NCBI RefSeq assembly: GCF_017996735.1
Contig: NZ_JAGOGJ010000055.1
Span: 1 to 41,467 of the forward strand
Reading direction: 5' to 3'
DNA length: 41,467 nt
Source of the DNA: Niveispirillum sp.
GTDB taxonomy: Bacteria > Pseudomonadota > Alphaproteobacteria > Azospirillales > Azospirillaceae
Numbering within the stretch: position 1 is the first letter of the stretch; every line of letters starts with the position of its first letter. The notes beneath the pieces are model-generated. The model was not told the origin of the DNA. It did no database searches and saw only the letters and a program-made list of their open reading frames with translations. Of the stretch, positions 15,636-22,754 are shown piece by piece. The translations under genes and the position numbers were made by a program.

Positions 15636-17324
15636 ATGAAGCAGCTCCGTGATTTGCGCATTGCGATGAAGGTCAATCTGGCCATGGGCATGCTGGCCGT
15701 TGTGGCCATCGTCATGGCCGTGATGGGCCTGTCCGCATTGTCTGTCTACCAGGGTGAGGTGGAACGGATGGGGCGTGATACAAGGCGCGCCGTCCTGTCC
15801 GAACAGATCAACGGCCTGATCAATGGCGTCGTCATGGACAGCCGCGGCATCTACATGTCCCGCGACGCGGCCGAGGTGGAGAAGTTCGCCAAGTCGATGA
15901 CGGCCAGCCTCGACCTTCTGGACAAACGGTTGGGCGAGTATCAGGGCCTGGCCCAGGGCGCGCAGAAAGCCGCCATGGACGAGGCCGTGGCCAAGGGCCG
16001 CGAGTTCGTCACCTTCCGGCGCGAACTGGTCCGTCTGGGACAGACGGAGGGGGCCGCGTCCGCCCGCACCTATGGCGACAATGATGCCAACCGCGCCAAC
16101 CGTCAGGCCTTCAACAAGGCCATGGTCGCCCTGTCGGAGCAGCAGGTGGGCCGGGTCACCACCGTCATCGGTGAACTGGACAGTTTTGCGACGCAAGAGC
16201 GCCTGATGATGTTGACGATTGCCGTCGTCGGTATCGTGGGGTCGGTCGGGTTCGCTCTTTGGCTGGTCTCACGCCAGGTAACGGGGCCGTTGGTGGCCGT
16301 GACGGGCACGGTGCGGCAGATGGCCGGTGGCGACCTGTCGGCTCATGTGCCGGAAACCGGCCGGGGTGACGAAATTGGTCAGATCGCCGATGCGCTGGAC
16401 GTGTTCAAGCGCGGTCTCGCCGAGGCCAAGCGGCTGGAGGCGGCGCAGAAGGCCGAACAGGCCGCCAAGGAGGAGCGTCAGCGCCGCCTGGAGAAGCTGA
16501 CCAGCGACTTTGCCGCCAAGCTGGGTGATGTGTCCACCGCCCTGGCCCGCTCTGCCCAGGACATGCGCGACAGCGCCGAGGGGTTGACCGGTGCCGCCAA
16601 GTCTGCCGCGACCCAGGCCGCCGAAGTGGCCAGCGCTTCGGATGAAAGTGCAGCCGGCGTGCAGAGTGTGGCCGCCGCGACGGAACAGATCAACGCCTCC
16701 ATCGCCGAGATCGCGCGCCAGGTGGTGGAAGCCAACAATGTCGCCCGCGCCGCCGTGGAGGATGCCGGTGAAACCAGCCGCACCATGGATGGGCTGCAGG
16801 GTGCCGCCGGTCGTATCTCCGAGGTCGTGGGCCTGATCCAGGGCATCGCCGCGCAGACCAACCTTCTCGCGCTCAACGCCACCATTGAGGCGGCGCGGGC
16901 GGGAGAGGCGGGCAAGGGCTTTGCCGTTGTTGCGTCGGAGGTGAAGGCGCTGGCCATGCAGACGGGCAAGGCGACGGAGGACATCACCTCCCAGGTGGCC
17001 AGCATCCAGCGGGAGACAAGCGCCGCCGTGACCGCCATCGCCCGCATCGCCAACACGATCGACAAGATCGGGGAAATCACCACGGCCCTGGCCGCCGCCA
17101 TCGAGGAACAGCAGGCCAGCACGAACGAGATCGCCCGCACCGTCCAGGATGTCGCCAATGGCACCCAGGCCGTCTGCGACGCGGTCCAGGGCGTCAGCCA
17201 GGCGGCCGCCAATACCGGTGGGGCTGCGGCCACGGTGCATGGCACGGCGTCGGACGTGACGCGCCAGTCCGTCGTGCTGAATACTGAGGTTGACCGGTTC
17301 GTGAAAACCATCATCGCGGCGTAA
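15636..17324 (+). CDS. Methyl-accepting chemotaxis protein
   Basis: A 562-aa transmembrane receptor: TM1 at about 13-37, a periplasmic four-helix-bundle-like sensor (38-189), TM2 at about 190-212, a HAMP domain with the GDEIGQIADALDVFKRGL end, then the signalling domain. The CheA/CheW-binding tip GIAAQTNLLALNATIEAARA is intact around residues 404-425. The C-terminus (VKTIIAA) lacks a CheR/CheB tethering pentapeptide, so it is probably a minor receptor that needs others for adaptation. The ligand cannot be inferred. GGTGGAGGG precedes ATG 15636. No other che gene is near, so it is an orphan receptor. A direct repeat of TAACCGT, ten bases apart (15514-15530), lies upstream. Confidence 0.92.
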   Translation: MKQLRDLRIAMKVNLAMGMLAVVAIVMAVMGLSALSVYQGEVERMGRDTRRAVLSEQINGLINGVVMDSRGIYMSRDAAEVEKFAKSMTASLDLLDKRLGEYQGLAQGAQKAAMDEAVAKGREFVTFRRELVRLGQTEGAASARTYGDNDANRANRQAFNKAMVALSEQQVGRVTTVIGELDSFATQERLMMLTIAVVGIVGSVGFALWLVSRQVTGPLVAVTGTVRQMAGGDLSAHVPETGRGDEIGQIADALDVFKRGLAEAKRLEAAQKAEQAAKEERQRRLEKLTSDFAAKLGDVSTALARSAQDMRDSAEGLTGAAKSAATQAAEVASASDESAAGVQSVAAATEQINASIAEIARQVVEANNVARAAVEDAGETSRTMDGLQGAAGRISEVVGLIQGIAAQTNLLALNATIEAARAGEAGKGFAVVASEVKALAMQTGKATEDITSQVASIQRETSAAVTAIARIANTIDKIGEITTALAAAIEEQQASTNEIARTVQDVANGTQAVCDAVQGVSQAAANTGGAAATVHGTASDVTRQSVVLNTEVDRFVKTIIAA

Positions 17325-17341
17325 TGCGGTCGCGATGATGG

Positions 17342-17388
17342 ATAGGGGGGCGGGCCGGCAGATACCGGTCCGCCCCCCTATTCCTTTT
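17342..17388. terminator. Bidirectional terminator between the chemotaxis and ribbon-helix-helix genes
   Basis: Arms of 17 bases (17342-17358 and 17365-17381, 16 of 17 complementary) close the loop CAGATA and are followed by TCCTTTT on the plus strand. The stop codon of the convergent ribbon-helix-helix gene lies inside the stem. A second perfect 9-bp hairpin (ATCATCGCG/CGCGATGAT) overlaps the chemotaxis gene stop at 17310-17339. Confidence 0.8.
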
Positions 17389-17563
17389 CCTCCACCGCCA
17401 GCGTCGGGGCTGGCGGTTTCAGGCGGCCGGCCTGACGTAACTGTGCGCGCAGCACATATTCGATCTGGGCGTTCAGGCTGCGCAGATCGTCATCGGCCCA
17501 GCGCTGCATGGCCTCCAGCACGTCTGCGCCGATGCGCAGGGGATATGCCTTCTTCTCCGCCAA
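17378..17563 (-). CDS. Ribbon-helix-helix (Arc-type) DNA-binding protein
   Basis: The 61-aa product has the Arc/MetJ layout: a short strand (AYPLRI), helix A (ADVLEAMQRWADDD) and helix B (SLNAQIEYVLRAQLRQ), then a proline/acidic tail. RSLNAQIEYVLR is the typical second-helix motif of this family, which binds DNA as a dimer through paired strands. It lies 68 bases downstream of the SPFH gene on the same strand, probably in one operon. No toxin-like partner is present, so a toxin-antitoxin role is not supported. A likely role is control of the SPFH gene; the palindrome at 18523-18565 is the obvious candidate site. Confidence 0.85.
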   Translation of the reverse strand: MAEKKAYPLRIGADVLEAMQRWADDDLRSLNAQIEYVLRAQLRQAGRLKPPAPTLAVEEKE

Positions 17564-17631
17564 GACCTGTCCTCTGGTTCTTCAGTTCCTCAAGCGCCGG
17601 CGCCGCACCCGCGGCTTGGCGCCAGGGACGA

Positions 17632-18513
17632 TCAGTACAGCGAGCCCGCATTTACCACCGGCTGCGTTGCCCGGTCGCCGCAGAGCACGACCAGCAGGTT
17701 CGACACCATGTGCGCCTTGCGTTCATCATCCAGATGTACCACGGAGCGGGCGGCCAACTGATCCAGCGCCATTTCCACCATGCCCACGGCCCCTTCCACG
17801 ATCTTGGAACGGGCGGCGACGATGGCACTGGCCTGCTGACGCTGCAACATGGCGCTGGCGATTTCCGGCGCATAGGCGAGGTGACTGATCCGCGCCTCCA
17901 CCACCTTGATCCCGGCTCTTGCCAGCCTTTCCTGGATGGCGCGCTGCAAATGGTCGGACACTTCCTCCCCATGGCCGCGCAGCGACAGGATGCCACCGCC
18001 ATGGTCGTCATAGGGGTAGGAGGTGGCGATCAGGCGCAGGGCCGATTCGGCCTGGATCGAGACATAGCCCTTATAATCTTCGACATTGAACAGGGCTTCG
18101 GCCGTGTCCGTCACCTGCCAGACGACGATGGCGCCGATCTCGATGGGGCTGCCATCGGCGTCGTTCACCTTCAAGGTGCCCGTCTCGAAATTGCGTACCC
18201 GCAGGGAGACGCGGTGCTTGGCAAAGAACGGGTTGACCCAGCGCAGGCCCGGCGTGCCGACCGTGCCCCGGTAGTCACCGAACAGGGTCAGGGCCACGGC
18301 CTGATTCGGCTGCACAATGAACAGCCCGCACATCAGGATGATGCCGGCCACCACCGGCACCAGCCAGAACAGCGACACAGGCCCGGTTCCGCCCTTCAAC
18401 CCGATGATCATCATCACGGGCGAGACCAGGACCAACGCCAGACCAAACAACAGCATGCCCAGCCCGGACGCCACCGTGATGGGTCGATCCCCGACCTGTT
18501 GGTTCTCCTGCAT
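17632..18513 (-). CDS. SPFH/Band 7 domain membrane protein
   Basis: The 293-aa product has two N-terminal hydrophobic segments (about 15-38 and 46-66), then an SPFH domain: FIVQPNQAVALTLFGDYRGTV, GLRWVNPF, a strand-rich part to about 190, and the helical RAIQERLARAGIKVVEARISHLAYAPEIASAM. Such stomatin/flotillin relatives form membrane scaffolds; the client is not known for this subgroup. GGGGAGGATGG precedes the ATG. The gene pairs with the ribbon-helix-helix gene downstream and starts 10 bases from a 43-bp palindrome. The dpp operon ends 67 bases upstream without an obvious terminator, so read-through from dpp is possible. Confidence 0.88.
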   Translation of the reverse strand: MQENQQVGDRPITVASGLGMLLFGLALVLVSPVMMIIGLKGGTGPVSLFWLVPVVAGIILMCGLFIVQPNQAVALTLFGDYRGTVGTPGLRWVNPFFAKHRVSLRVRNFETGTLKVNDADGSPIEIGAIVVWQVTDTAEALFNVEDYKGYVSIQAESALRLIATSYPYDDHGGGILSLRGHGEEVSDHLQRAIQERLARAGIKVVEARISHLAYAPEIASAMLQRQQASAIVAARSKIVEGAVGMVEMALDQLAARSVVHLDDERKAHMVSNLLVVLCGDRATQPVVNAGSLY

Positions 18514-18522
18514 TCCATCCTC

Positions 18523-18565
18523 CCCGCTTCAAAGTGATATAATTTTGATATCATTTTGAAGCGGG
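18523..18565. promoter_or_regulatory. 43-bp palindrome at the SPFH promoter
   Basis: Arms 18523-18540 and 18548-18565 match in 17 of 18 positions (CCCGCTTCAAAGTGATAT and its inverse) around AATTTTG. The AT-rich centre carries TGATAT twice and the palindrome TGATATCA. On the minus strand a CTGACA/TATCAA pair with 17-base spacing overlaps it. It sits between the last dpp gene and SPFH, directly before the SPFH ribosome binding site. An operator for the ribbon-helix-helix protein is my preferred reading; it could also be a hairpin that ends dpp transcripts. Confidence 0.6.
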
Positions 18566-18580
18566 TTTGTCAGGAGGGAT

Positions 18581-19540
18581 TCAGGCCACGAGGTGGCAGG
18601 CCACCATCCGGCCATCCGCCACGCGCGGTTCCGGCGTCTCCTGGGCGCAGCGGGGCTGGGCGAGCGGGCAGCGTTTATGAAAGGCGCAGCCGGTGGGCGG
18701 GTCCATGGGGCTGGGCAGTTCACCCGACAGGGGCGGCACGTCGGGGCCGCCGCCGCGATGGACACGCGGCATCGCGGCCAGCAGGGCGCTTGTATAGGGA
18801 TGGCGCGGATCGGCGAAGATCGCGTCCTTCGGCCCCTGTTCCACGGGCCGCCCCAGATACATCACCATCACCTCATCCGCGATATGGCGGACGACCGACA
18901 AATCATGGCTGATGAAGACATAGGCGAGGCCGAACTCGTCCTGCAGATCCATCATCAGGTTCAAAACCTGCGCCTGAATGGAGATGTCCAGCGCCGACAC
19001 CGGCTCGTCCGCCACCACCACACGCGGGTCCAGCATCAGGGCGCGGGCAATGGCGATGCGCTGCCGCTGCCCGCCACTGAACATGTGCGGATAGCGGTCG
19101 GCCTGATCGGGGCGCAGGCCGACCTTTTGCATCATGGCGATGGCGCGGTCACGCCGCTCGGCCTTGGGCGTATCGGTGTTGATCAGCAGCGGTTCGGCCA
19201 GGATATCCGCCACCTTCTGCCGTGGGTTCAGGGAGCCATAGGGGTTCTGAAACACCATCTGCACGGCCCGGCGCAGGCTTTTTTCCTCCGCCTTGGGCAC
19301 AGAAGTGATGTCGCGCCCGTCGAAATGGATGGTCCCTTCCGTCGGCGCTTCGATCCTTGTCAGCAGGCGGGCCAACGTGGATTTGCCACAGCCGCTTTCG
19401 CCCACGATTGCCAGGGTTTTCCCGGCATGGACAGTGAAGCTGGCGCCATCCACCGCCTTCACCGTGGCCGACGCGCGGAACAGGCCGCGTTTGACCCGGT
19501 AATGGCGCTTCAGGTCGCGGGCTTCCAGGATGATGGTCAT
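18581..19540 (-). CDS. dppF: Dipeptide ABC transporter ATP-binding protein DppF
   Basis: A 319-aa ABC ATPase of the peptide/nickel type. Walker A GESGCGKS is at 47-54, Q-loop QNPYGSLNPR near 97, signature FSGGQRQRIAIARAL near 160, Walker B VVVADEPVSALD, and H-loop FISHDLSVV. The C-terminal oligopeptide extension carries the cysteine pattern GCAFHKRCPLAQPRC, which in this family can bind a 4Fe-4S cluster. The EARDLKRHYRVKRGLF start is typical of the F subunit. It is the last gene of dppABCDF; a 208-base gap holding a REP-like element separates it from dppD. Confidence 0.93.
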   Translation of the reverse strand: MTIILEARDLKRHYRVKRGLFRASATVKAVDGASFTVHAGKTLAIVGESGCGKSTLARLLTRIEAPTEGTIHFDGRDITSVPKAEEKSLRRAVQMVFQNPYGSLNPRQKVADILAEPLLINTDTPKAERRDRAIAMMQKVGLRPDQADRYPHMFSGGQRQRIAIARALMLDPRVVVADEPVSALDISIQAQVLNLMMDLQDEFGLAYVFISHDLSVVRHIADEVMVMYLGRPVEQGPKDAIFADPRHPYTSALLAAMPRVHRGGGPDVPPLSGELPSPMDPPTGCAFHKRCPLAQPRCAQETPEPRVADGRMVACHLVA

Positions 19541-19582
19541 GGGGTGCCTCCGGCGTGGCGGGGGCGGACCAGGAGATGGCGC

Positions 19583-19737
19583 TCCCTTACCCTCCCATTG
19601 GCGGGCGCCAACGGGCCCCTCCCTCTCCCACCTTTGTGGGCGAGGGGCGGAACTTCATTGTGAGCCGAATATCGCCCCTCGCCCGCCTGCGGGAGAGGGA
19701 GGGGCCCGCCCGCGTCAGCGGGGGGGAGGGTGAGGGA
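19583..19737. repeat. REP-like intergenic hairpin element, copy 2 (paired units)
   Basis: Two units of about 66 bases face each other (19583-19649 and, inverted, 19673-19737) around a 23-base centre. The inverted unit is nearly identical to copy 1 including its variable hairpin (CCCGCTGACGCGGGC against CCCGCTGAAGCGGGC). The transcript between dppD and dppF could fold into a hairpin with arms of over 60 bases. Confidence 0.85.
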
Positions 19738-19748
19738 AAACTCGGTCA

Positions 19749-20708
19749 TCATTGTCCCCCCACCCGCACGCACCGCGTCCAGCCATCTCCATCCCCCCTC
19801 AAGGGCGGGCGGGTACCGCAGCGATCGTCGGCAAATCCGCAACGCGGCTGGAACAGGCACCCCGCCGGCCGGTCGCTGATGCCCGGCACGGTGCCGGCAA
19901 TGGTGGGCAGACGCCGCCGCCCCACGGCCCGTTCGGGCAGCGCGTCCAGCAGGGCCGCCGTGTAGGGGTGGCGCGGATTGGTGAACAGGCTGTCGGCCGG
20001 GCGGTTCTCCACCACCTGGCCCGCATACATCACCTGTACCCGATGGGCGCTTTCGGCCACCACACCCATGTCATGGGTGATCAGGATCATGGCCATGCCG
20101 CGTTCCCGTTGCAGATCGCGCAACAGGTCCAGGATCTGCCGCTGAATGGTGACATCCAGCGCCGTGGTCGGTTCATCAGCGATCAGCAGGCGCGGGTTGC
20201 AGGCAATCGCCATGGCGATCATCACCCGCTGGCTCATCCCGCCCGACAATTGGTGCGGAAAGGCCGACAGGCGCGTCTCCGGGGCGGGGATGCCCACCTG
20301 TTCCAACAGCGCGATGCAGCGCTGGCGCAGCGCCTTGCCCGACAGGCCCTCATGCTGGGCCAGCGTCTCCCCGATCTGGAAGCCGACCGTGAAACAGGGG
20401 TTCAGGCTGCTCATCGGTTCCTGGAAGATCATGGCCACCTGCCCGCCATTCAGGCGGCGGCGCGCCCTTGGCGACAGGGTCAGCAGGTCCTGGCCGTCAA
20501 ACTGCATGTGGCCTGCCGTCACGCTGGCATTGTCGGCCAGCAGGCCCAGCACGGCCAGGGAAGTGACGGACTTACCCGATCCGCTTTCACCCACGATGCC
20601 CAGTACCTCACCCGGTTCCACGGACAGGTCGATGCCATCGACGGCGCGGAACGGGCCGCGCGCTGTGGCGAATGTGACGGACAGGTCCTTGATGTCGAGA
20701 AGCGGCAT
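19749..20708 (-). CDS. dppD: Dipeptide ABC transporter ATP-binding protein DppD
   Basis: A 319-aa ABC ATPase, partner of DppF. Walker A GESGSGKS is at 40-47, Q-loop QEPMSSLNPCFTVG near 95, signature LSGGMSQRVMIAMAI, Walker B LLIADEPTTALDVTIQ and H-loop LITHDMGVV. The C-terminal part has the family's cysteine cluster (GCLFQPRCGFADDRC). The methionine in SGGMSQRV is usual for D subunits. Its start lies 10 bases after the dppC stop. Expression relative to dppF may be modulated by the large hairpin repeat that follows it. Confidence 0.93.
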   Translation of the reverse strand: MPLLDIKDLSVTFATARGPFRAVDGIDLSVEPGEVLGIVGESGSGKSVTSLAVLGLLADNASVTAGHMQFDGQDLLTLSPRARRRLNGGQVAMIFQEPMSSLNPCFTVGFQIGETLAQHEGLSGKALRQRCIALLEQVGIPAPETRLSAFPHQLSGGMSQRVMIAMAIACNPRLLIADEPTTALDVTIQRQILDLLRDLQRERGMAMILITHDMGVVAESAHRVQVMYAGQVVENRPADSLFTNPRHPYTAALLDALPERAVGRRRLPTIAGTVPGISDRPAGCLFQPRCGFADDRCGTRPPLRGDGDGWTRCVRVGGQ

Positions 20709-20718
20709 ATCCGTCCCC

Positions 20719-21579
20719 TCAGCGCTTCAGCTTCGGGTCCAGCGCATCGCGCAACCCGTCGCCCATCAGGTTGAAGGCCAGCACCGTGATCAGGATGGAA
20801 AGCCCCGGAAAGGTCACCACCCACCAGGCGCGTTGCAGAAATTGCAACGAGGATGACAGCATCGTCCCCCATTCCGGCGTCGGCGGCTGTGCGCCCAGGC
20901 CCAGGAAGCCCAGGGCCGCCGCATCCAGGATGGCGGTCGAAAAGCCCAGGGTCGCTTGCACGATCAGCGGGGCGGCACAGTTGGGCAGGATGGTGACCAG
21001 CATCAGACGCGTGTCACTGGCCCCCGCCAGCCGCGCCGCCGTTACATATTCCCGGCCCCGCTCTGCCATCACCGACGCGCGGGTCAGGCGGGCATAATGT
21101 GGGACGATCACCACCGATACCGCGATGGCCGCATTGACCAGCCCCGGCCCCAGGATGGCGGCGACCACAATGGCCAGCAGCAGGGAGGGCAGGGACAGCA
21201 GGATATCCATGAACCGCGCAATCAGCGTGTCCGACGCCCCACCATAGAACCCGGCCAGAAGCCCCAGCGCTACCCCAACCGCCAGCGACAGGGTGACCAC
21301 CAGCAGCCCGATGAACAGCGACAGCCGCGCCCCATGGATCAGGCGGGACAGCATATCGCGCCCGATATCATCGGTGCCTAGCGGGAAGGCCCAGTTTCCG
21401 CCATCGATCCAGGCCGGCGGCAGCAGCACGAAGTCACGGAACTGTTCGGCCGGATCATAGGGGGCGACGATATCGGCGAAGATGGCCACGAAGGACAGAG
21501 CCAGGACGATGAACAGCCCCAGTACGGCCCCGCGGTTGCGGCGGAAATGGCTCCAGAATTCCAGGAAGGGCGTGGTCAT
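20719..21579 (-). CDS. dppC: Dipeptide ABC transporter permease DppC
   Basis: A 286-aa inner-membrane permease with the N-terminal OppC-type segment (FRRNRGAVLGLFIVLAL), a first transmembrane helix at about 18-38, and the LGTDDIGRDMLSRLIHGARLSLFIG motif that opens the binding-protein-dependent transport domain. The EAA-type loop YVTAARLAGASDTRLMLVTILPN at about 183-205 contacts the ATPases. Total length and five to six helices match the family. It is 10 bases upstream of dppD and separated from dppB by 154 bases that hold a REP-like element. Confidence 0.93.
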   Translation of the reverse strand: MTTPFLEFWSHFRRNRGAVLGLFIVLALSFVAIFADIVAPYDPAEQFRDFVLLPPAWIDGGNWAFPLGTDDIGRDMLSRLIHGARLSLFIGLLVVTLSLAVGVALGLLAGFYGGASDTLIARFMDILLSLPSLLLAIVVAAILGPGLVNAAIAVSVVIVPHYARLTRASVMAERGREYVTAARLAGASDTRLMLVTILPNCAAPLIVQATLGFSTAILDAAALGFLGLGAQPPTPEWGTMLSSSLQFLQRAWWVVTFPGLSILITVLAFNLMGDGLRDALDPKLKR

Positions 21580-21602
21580 GGCGTGATGTCCTCGCCCGAT
21601 CT

Positions 21603-21711
21603 GGTTCCCTCACCCTCCCGGGCCTTGCGGCCCGGGCCCCTCCCTCTCCCGCCAGCGGGCGAGGGGCGAAATCTCCACCCCTCGCCCACGACGTGGGAGG
21701 GTGAGGGAACC
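21603..21711. repeat. REP-like intergenic hairpin element, copy 3
   Basis: The element is bounded by perfect 17-base terminal inverted repeats (GGTTCCCTCACCCTCCC at 21603-21619, its inverse at 21695-21711). It contains one full unit (to 21668) with variable hairpin GGGCCTTGCGGCCC, and a shortened inverted unit lacking the middle part. It sits between dppB and dppC. Confidence 0.85.
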
Positions 21712-21733
21712 ACGCACACCATCATCCCATCCC

Positions 21734-22744
21734 TCATTTCGCGTGCCGGATGCGGGGGTTGAGCAAGCCGTAAATCAGATCGACCGCCAGATTGACCAGC
21801 ATGACGACACAGGCCACCAGCAGCACCCCGCCCTGCAGGGCGGGATAGTCCCGCCGGTTGATACTTTCGATCAGCCATTTGCCGATGCCGGGCCAGGCGA
21901 AGATGGTTTCCGTCAGGATGGCGCCGGCCAGCAGCGTGCCGACCTGCAAGCCGATGACGGTGACCACCGGGATCATGGCGTTGCGCAGGGCATGCAGGCC
22001 CACGATGCGGAACAGGCCCAGCCCCTTGGCCCGGGCCGTGCGGATATAATCCTCGCCCAGCACCTCCAGCATCGATGACCGCGTCATGCGCGCGATGACG
22101 GCCAGCGGGATGGTGCCCAGCACGATGGATGGCAGCACAAGATGATGCAGGGCATCCATAAACGCCCCTTCCTCCTCCGACATCCAACTGTCGATCAGCA
22201 GGAAGCCCGTCACCGGCTCCACATAGTATGCGGCCGACAGCCGCCCGCTGACCGGCGTCCAGCCCAGGATGACGGAGAAGAACAGGATCAGCAGCAACCC
22301 CCACCAGAAGATGGGCATGGAATAGCCGGTCAGGCTGGCCGCCATCACCCCATGATCCAGCGGCCCGCCGCGCTTCACCGCGGCCAGCACCCCCGCCGGC
22401 AACCCGATGATCAACGCGAACAGGATGGCGCAGAGCGACAATTCGATGGTGGCCGGGAACAGTTCGGCAAATTCATGCAGCACGGGCGTCTGGGTGATCA
22501 GCGACCGGCCCAGATCGCCCGTCAGAACCCCGCCCAGATAATCGGCATATTGTTCCAACAGCGGCTTGTTCAGGCCCAGTTGCGCCCGCATCTCCTCCAG
22601 CCGTGCCGGATCGATCCCGCGCTCACCCAGCCGCACCTCGATCGGGTCGCCGGGCACCAGCCGGATCAGGAAAAAGGCCAGCAGTGTGACGCCCAGGAAG
22701 GTGGGGATCAGCAGGGCGATGCGGGTGGCAATGAATTTCAGCAT
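21734..22744 (-). CDS. dppB: Dipeptide ABC transporter permease DppB
   Basis: A 336-aa inner-membrane permease. The N-terminus MLKFIATRIALLIPTFLGVTLLAFFLIRLVPGDPIEVRLG is the OppB/DppB type, with the conserved LVPGDP. Further helices follow at about 100-125, 135-160, 200-225, 250-280 and 300-325. The EAA loop DYIRTARAKGLGLFRIVGLHALRNA is at about 228-252. It lies 10 bases downstream of dppA in the operon. Confidence 0.94.
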   Translation of the reverse strand: MLKFIATRIALLIPTFLGVTLLAFFLIRLVPGDPIEVRLGERGIDPARLEEMRAQLGLNKPLLEQYADYLGGVLTGDLGRSLITQTPVLHEFAELFPATIELSLCAILFALIIGLPAGVLAAVKRGGPLDHGVMAASLTGYSMPIFWWGLLLILFFSVILGWTPVSGRLSAAYYVEPVTGFLLIDSWMSEEEGAFMDALHHLVLPSIVLGTIPLAVIARMTRSSMLEVLGEDYIRTARAKGLGLFRIVGLHALRNAMIPVVTVIGLQVGTLLAGAILTETIFAWPGIGKWLIESINRRDYPALQGGVLLVACVVMLVNLAVDLIYGLLNPRIRHAK

Positions 22745-22754
22745 GGGGGCCCCC

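Noticed and set aside
17378..18513. Toxin-antitoxin module formed by the ribbon-helix-helix protein
   Set aside because: No toxin-like small protein is adjacent; the partner is a membrane SPFH protein.
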